Shown: positions 58,780 to 64,000 of the stretch, one piece after another
Numbering within the stretch: position 1 is the stretch's first letter
Layout: each line of letters starts with the position of its first letter
Source of the DNA: Laetiporus sulphureus 93-53
Lineage: Eukaryota > Basidiomycota > Agaricomycetes > Polyporales > Laetiporaceae
NCBI RefSeq assembly: GCF_001632365.1
Contig: NW_024468539.1
Span: 186,001 to 250,000 of the forward strand
Direction of reading: 5' to 3'
DNA length: 64,000 nt
Notes under the pieces: generated by a model
What the model saw: only the letters and a program-made list of their open reading frames with translations
Told to the model about the DNA's origin: nothing
Databases searched by the model: none
Position numbers and translations under genes: made by a program

Positions 58780-59775
58780 ATGGGCTCGTACGAACCTATG
58801 AAGCGCCGGGACTTGAAGGAAGACGTCGAACACGTCGACACCCTCACAGAATCTCTCCTTCCTGGCTATTACATACCTACGAAGGCCACCAAAGCAATCA
58901 GCAAATGGATTCATTCAATCGCCCTTCTCCTGTCGACAGTTCTCATGATATGCTCATTCTATCTCGTTTTTCACGCTCCGAGTATCGTGTGGCCACACGA
59001 TGTTCGAGGACTCCGAAAGCCAGACCAGTACCCTGGCCTCAACTTCGTGCCTAAATACACAAAGAAAGGTAGATAGCGAACACTTCAGATGCGCATGATT
59101 GCTTATCACCGCAACTCTCACGAATAGGCCCTGCGACGATATTTCCAAGTAAGATTGTTCGGGCGAATAAGGCGTCTCCAGATACATTCTACGCACCTGG
59201 AGCACATGTTGTACTCAGCGACAATGTGAGTGATGATAATCAGCGCCTCATCCTCTGTTGTTGAGTGTCGGGAGTGCGCAGGATTCCATGTTCTACCAGT
59301 GGCCCATGAAGCCTAGCATCTTCAAGCTATGTATCATCGAGGCTTGGGTCACGCCTCAGGACCATCTTGAGCTTCTGCCTCCGAATAAGACCTGGACGGC
59401 ATCTGGAAACCTCTCAGAGATTCAAATTTGGAATGTCACATCTCCTGCTGCGCCGATTGAGAGCATGAGCTGGAACACACGTCCAGAGAGAATCTCGCTG
59501 CTTGGCACCGTGGCTTGGATTACGCATGCAGACAGACTGCATCTGCCGGAATTCGAGGATGGATGGCAGCTCAAGCCACCAACTCCCCGCTTCGAGTGTG
59601 GCTACAGAACCGTCAACACGATCGAGGTCGCGTGCGAGGGCTGCAACATCGAGTTCAATCAGGTCTTCTCTGAACCGCCACTAGGTATGCGAAACCATGA
59701 TACATCAAAAAATTCCATGACTTACCTCCCTTTCGTCCTACTAGCATTTGACTTGTCACAGATCGGTTAGGATAA
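58780..59775 (+). CDS. Type II membrane protein of an Agaricomycete family, unknown function
   Basis: Exons 58780-59068, 59128-59225, 59282-59684 and probably 59762-59775 (introns 59, 56 and about 77 bp) give about 267 aa. A polar N-terminus (about 45 residues) precedes a membrane helix (HSIALLLSTVLMICSFYLVF), then LRKPDQYPGLNFV, FYAPGAHVVLSDNDSMFYQW, IQIWNVTSPAAP, SMSWNTRPERISLLGTVAW and CGYRTVNTIEVACEGCNIEF. I recognise the DQYPGL-plus-SWNTRP layout as a lineage-expanded family of small type II membrane proteins. Some members resemble But2-type domains, but I cannot assign a role. The topology parallels UstYa, yet no HxxHC motif is present. The last exon is uncertain: the stop follows five codons after the third intron. 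Confidence 0.7.
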
Positions 59776-60380
59776 AGTGATCTTGTACGCGCCGGGCTAT
59801 CGTACTCGAAATGGCTGACCATCTCGCTAGAATATTCACCTGTGTTCAATGAAGCGCTCTCCTTCGGTGTAGATGAAACAGAACCTTGTATGCTCCTTTC
59901 GATTCCCAAGACGATTCTTTATCTCTGCCCACACAACAATCGATCGTACTACAGTGGATGCTACTGAAGTCAAGACCTTATAGGACTGACATGATGACAT
60001 GTTTTTGCAGCTCCGCCGTATCTCAGCCTCCCTCAGTCGTGTCCGGTCACCTGAGGCAGTACGCGAATTAACCCTCTGTGCTAACCCATCACGTCAGGGT
60101 CATCCTATAGACGTTCGTGCATCATTCGGATCCAGCGTCTAGAAGTTTCACCATATCACGCACTGAGCAACTTGAACTTAGATGGATAGTAGCGGACAGG
60201 TACGGCGCTAGGCGTGGTATCTATCTCGTTTCACCGTGATTGCTAGTCCCGTTTGAGTTGTAAAGTGGCGATGGATGCCCATATGCTGCGCTGACGAAAA
60301 CGAATCAGAAGAATGTCCTCGTTGTGATGGGTAGTCAGCGCCACTCGTCTTAGAGACTCACAGTTTAACTCTCTCTCATT
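59776..60380. other. Unassigned intergenic region
   Basis: The frame continuing past the previous stop (SDLVRAGLSYSKWLTISLEY) has protein-like composition and might be lost C-terminal sequence of the membrane protein gene. No other features. Confidence 0.3.
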
Positions 60381-60612
60381 ATGAATGCTTTCTCAGTTGC
60401 GATTATCTTCATGCTGGCCCTGATGCATTTCGCAGTAGCCATTCCAAACTCTGAAGACATCGGCGAGTATGCGTCTAGAGCATGTCCTTCCGTGATCGAG
60501 CACTCGACACTTCTTACACATCGTTGCAGGCGTCGCTAGGCGTCACACGTCTGATTCCAATGACTTCTGTCAGTACTATGCATACGTTCTCTCATGCTTT
60601 GACGTAAGGTGA
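60381..60612 (+). CDS. Possible small secreted peptide
   Basis: ATG at 60381 opens a signal-peptide-like stretch (MNAFSVAIIFMLALMHFAVA) followed by IPNSEDIGE. Unspliced, it runs to a TAG at 60537 (52 aa, ending THRCRRR). With a 73-bp intron (60467-60539, donor GTATGC, acceptor TAG) it becomes GERHTSDSNDFCQYYAYVLS then CFDVR and a stop at 60612, also 52 aa and with paired Cys. The spliced form looks the more protein-like. It could be a small secreted effector-like peptide; no family recognised, and it may not be a gene. It lies 0.6 kb from the end of a UstYa-family gene. Confidence 0.35.
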
Positions 60613-61203
60613 CCTCTATTTGTCTCCAGATGCAGCTGCCCCTCAGCAGTAATCCAACATTGTTCACATCAAGGATACCGATGGCACCGATTGACAGTGT
60701 TGATGTAAGCAAACGAAATTGGAACATTGATATTCACTATGCTGATGGCCTAATCCTTGTGTTTGCAGCCGAAAGCAATATCTGGGTCGATCATTTCAGG
60801 GTTACTGCCGTAATTTTGCACATGGTTCGGTTACCGAATGCTCGAGGCCAATCCCAGTCCAATACAAACTCTAGCCCGATGTTCTTCATATTTTCTTAAA
60901 CGAATCAGACATGGATGTCTTGATACGTGGCTTTGAGCAGAAAGCAGTTCAGTGCACTAAACTGGAACTTATGGAGAACGAGGTATCGACGGGCTGACGC
61001 TTTGAGATTGTGATAGTCACAAACACACGTCGAACATGATAGTGCACCCTCCACATGAGTAGCGTCAGGCTTCACTTTGTAATCTTTCAATTTCGGGAGC
61101 TGACCCATTCATACTTCGGTTTGCTTTGCGTATCCTACGAGCATATTTTCCCCACAAGAAATCATTCAAAAAAGTTGAAACAGCTAGAAGAAGTTACATG
61201 CTA
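60613..61203. other. Intergenic, 3' of the second UstYa-family gene
   Basis: GTAAGC and TTTGCAG signals at 60704-60770 could be an intron of a longer form of the small peptide gene, but the coding on both sides is weak. Nothing else recognised. Confidence 0.3.
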
Positions 61204-61884
61204 TTATTCTTCGTCTTTCGGCCAGTGCCTCTGATTCTCGACGATGTAATCATAGACCTGCGTCCAATCCCTGCAGACATGAGTGACCTCGGCGCCAGTT
61301 TCCAAGGTAATGTCCGCATTGCAGAGAGCTCCCTGTCGCAAGAAATTCAAGCAATGCCCACTGTGCGAGTTCGGTCCATGGAGTAGACCTTGTCGGATCA
61401 TCTCTAGGCAATGTATCTGATGAAACATCGCGACCGCAAACATACGTGCTGAACCAAAGATTGACTGTTCAGTGATAATGAAAGCAAAGGGGGCTCAACG
61501 TTTTACCATCAGGTCCCAGGCGCACAAAGCCGTGACCTTTCGGGAAGTGGTCGATAGCCTGCCACTCATGCCAGGCTATCGGCCATGTCTGGCTGTAATG
61601 GTGGTTCTTTGCAAAGTCCTCGAATGTCATGCCTACTGCATCGACACGCAGAGGCAGCTCCGTTGGATGATCATCGCCGTTATATGCTGCGTACGTCGAG
61701 GTCAGTCCCTTATGTACCGAACGAAAGAGATGCGTTTCGCGTTGCATGACTTACTGTAGTGACTATCGTCGATAAAGCGTCCGCCGCGCACCCGTCGAAG
61801 GGAAAGGCCATTGAATACGAGACTGACGACGAGCGCGACGAGCGCGACGTGGAGTGACTTCCCTGACAGTCGAGAGACGAACAT
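61204..61884 (-). CDS. UstYa/DUF3328-family protein B (short form)
   Basis: Exons 61884-61755, 61686-61507 and 61448-61204 (introns 68 and 58 bp, both phase 1) encode 184 aa. The start ATG at 61884 precedes a membrane helix (LHVALVALVVSLVFNGLSL). The conserved blocks are YTYNGDDHPTELPL (across the first intron), GFVRLGPDARMFAVAMF (across the second), first HxxHC (HQIHC, residues 113-117), second HxxHC (HSGHC, 132-136), LNFLRQGALCNADITLE and CRDWTQVYDYI. This is the short Agaricomycete branch of the DUF3328 family and all expected blocks are present. The role is presumably oxidative peptide modification at a secretory membrane, by analogy with UstYa. It lies about 42 kb from the repeat precursor, so partnership is unproven. 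Confidence 0.88.
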
Positions 61885-64000
61885 CACAGAAGGCCGCCAG
61901 AGGAACAAGTCTTGGAATGTGAGATATCTGATGGTGAGATCACGGTCCCAGGCGGAGCATGGAGTTCACGCCGCAGGTGGGAGTGTTTCACTTTACGATC
62001 CCAGAAGTTATGGTATACTGCACTCCGAACGAATCTAGAAAACGCTGCCATACTTTTCAGGGCAACGTACTTCGGGAATGAGAGAGGCGCACAGGAAGTC
62101 AGAACAAAAACGGCGTTCTAAGCCCCCCGCGCTGGTCTATGTAGTTCCCCTACTGTGCTTCGGGTTATGAAGATTCCACACGTCGGATCCAAAGGGCCGC
62201 GTTCTCAATGCTTTGTCTCGCTTGTTGGGGCTCTGAACTAAAACGTAGGTCTGAAATGAAGCGCCCATTCATATCGTGCTTCCCAGAGATGATGAGGGGA
62301 GGATATACCAAAAATAAAAACATCCATGAACGGCGGAAAACGAATTTGCAAAGCGGTGAGGGCAAGTAGTCCGCCGATTGGAAATTGTTGCTTGTCAGAT
62401 AAAGTCAATGCTCTCGTATCATTATTCGGGACAGGGTGATGGGTCAGCTGAGGAGGTCACACAATGATTTTGAAGTGCAAGGTCGTTCTCGTGACAGCCG
62501 AGGGTCACCACGAGGCAAAAAGAATGATGAACGTACCTATTATGACACATCTCCGATTGGGAAAACAATTTGACTATGAGCGTTGACATTAAGCGCTGAA
62601 TGCACGACGTTATCCGAAAATCGCTGGTCAAGCATGACATCTAGGCGCAGAGGATCTAATGAGCGGGGAAGCTGTTGCAGGTATGAGAGGGACTATACAT
62701 GCATGACCATTTCAATAGTTGCTGAACATTGCTTTTCCCTATGAATGCAGAAATACTCAGCCATACGAAATGTTTCGTTGCATCAAGCATCTTCGGGTAG
62801 CTGTTTCCTGAATCAGATATCATGACGTGTACGTTATACATCAAGAACAGACACTCGACGCGAAGAGGGAGCGAACCCTTGGGCCATGGCTTCAGGTGGC
62901 AGATCGAGGGTGTGATGTGTTATAATCAGCCCGAGCCGGCGATTTCTCGAACAGTCGAACAGCTGGAATTTGGGCGGACATCTGGTAACTATCAGACGTC
63001 CATATTCAAGTCAAGAGAAGATGCTGTTCCATGGAGGCTAACGCATTGCATCGCGACGTGGATGAAAGATGAAACAAGCGTTATCGAAACCGACTCGGAC
63101 GATCCCCAGTGAAAGCTCATCAAGCGCGCACGCTCGTTTAGCGCCGGGCTCTGCCCTTTCGGAAGACTCATGAGGTTGGCGCCGGCCGTGAAGATATCCT
63201 GGAGACCGAATCGCTCCATGGTGAATCGCCCATCATCGTTTTGATCTAACATGCAAAATAAAATACTAGACCAGACATTGCTTCGACGTCATCGGAGTCA
63301 ACACAACCGTTGTGTGGCCGCCCCGGCGAGATCACCGCACAATCCGTATTATGATTCTGGTATCAACCGACTCTCTTATTTTACTGGGGCCATCGTCACA
63401 TAGACAAGAACGGAGCTATATAATTCAAATATATGCCCTGTTCTACAGTACGCTCGAAGCCTTTCCGCGCTTGATGTTGACAGTAGAATTGTTCTCGATT
63501 GGCAGCGCTTTTGTGACCTTCGAAGGCTACGACACATCAACAATGATATGCGGTATCCCAGACATACGGGGACTCAGTACATGACATTAAAACGCATACT
63601 AAATGGTACGTTTTCCAAAGGTTGCATGGTTAAGATGCTCGAAGCCCATCTGAGCAGCTCGCAATCTGTAACTACGATGAACCGTGGCACAAGAGAGCTG
63701 TGGAATGCGCCCCATCGTTCAGCTTACATCTTTTCTTTTTGCCACGAAGGCGGCGTGTTACAGTGGTTTTCATCACCGTGGTATGTCTCTTGAAGGTCGT
63801 CACCTACAGCCAAAGTGAGGATTATGAAATGGGAGTTCGAGGACACAATTCAGTATCTGAACCCCAGACTCGCGATCGATGCTATGCAATAGAACTCATA
63901 CCACAAGGACAGCGTGGGCAAGGCTGCTCAGCATCCAGGGAGCTTAGAGCGCGCTCCAGAGAGGGTACGCACGACTTTGTTTCACTCGGACGCAAATGCA
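61885..64000. other. Right-hand region without a confident gene
   Basis: A minus frame at 62992-63252 contains a strong start context (caccATGG) and MERFGLQDIFTAGANLMSLP then KGQSPALNERARLMSF, which looks protein-coding but matches no family I know. Plus-strand frames at 62822-63112 and 63312-63793 are weaker. Any real gene here may be partial or eroded. Confidence 0.3.

Noticed and set aside
1..64000. CRISPR array or bacterial operon
   Set aside because: Spliceosomal introns and eukaryotic transposons throughout; the only regular short repeats are the coding 39-bp units and a minisatellite.

Overview
The window looks like Agaricomycete (Basidiomycota) nuclear DNA. The evidence is the short GT-AG introns (48-82 bp), the UstYa/DUF3328 and TKL-kinase style genes, and a mobile-element set typical of mushroom-forming fungi: a Ty3/gypsy chromovirus, hAT elements, a KDZ element with a CxC2 domain, Tc1/mariner, MITEs and a DUF6698-like gene. 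Gene-rich, CpG-containing sequence lies at about 9.2-19.6 kb and 58.7-62 kb. Between them is about 38 kb of transposon debris, visibly poor in CpG, with an assembly gap (N) at 49629-50023.

Layout. 1-7.5 kb: decayed minus-strand chromovirus (gag, dUTPase, protease-like region, RT, RNase H, integrase, chromodomain, and a C-terminal extension running off the left edge); its leader/LTR lies around 7.5-9 kb. 9.5-13.8 kb: two host genes sharing a short divergent promoter. 14.6 kb: a possible tiny secreted peptide gene. 16.3-17.5 kb (minus) and 18.9-19.5 kb (plus): a head-to-head pair, a UstYa-type (DUF3328) oxidase-family gene with both HxxHC motifs and a three-exon secreted precursor carrying ten 13-residue repeats of the type xxLVDDTPxIY-KR. 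21.1-27.1 kb: a complete but decayed hAT element with perfect terminal inverted repeats and 8-bp target duplications, plus a second fragment. 27-36 kb: minisatellite and KDZ debris with a solo LTR inserted. 36.2-38.1 kb: a decayed hypothetical gene. 40.1-43.5 kb: a TKL-like kinase pseudogene with a Tc1 element and a MITE inserted. 44.1-49.6 kb: a DUF6698-like gene and a second hAT transposase. 50-57 kb: repeats and a complete non-autonomous LTR element (52424-56627). 57.3-58.0 kb: a second MITE copy. 58.8-62 kb: a type II membrane protein gene, a possible small secreted peptide and a second UstYa-family gene.

The most interesting content is the candidate RiPP (ribosomally made, post-translationally modified peptide) locus. 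A Kex2-cleavable multi-core precursor sits head-to-head with a UstYa-family gene. This is the gene pair that defines the ascomycete dikaritins (ustiloxin, phomopsin, asperipin), here in what looks like a basidiomycete. The ten predicted core peptides are all different, each has one Tyr at its C-terminus, and the last core ends exactly at that Tyr with no Lys-Arg after it. A second, shorter UstYa-family gene lies about 42 kb away across the transposon block; whether it belongs to the same pathway is not shown by the sequence. All splice models are read by eye from the DNA and have not been tested against transcripts.
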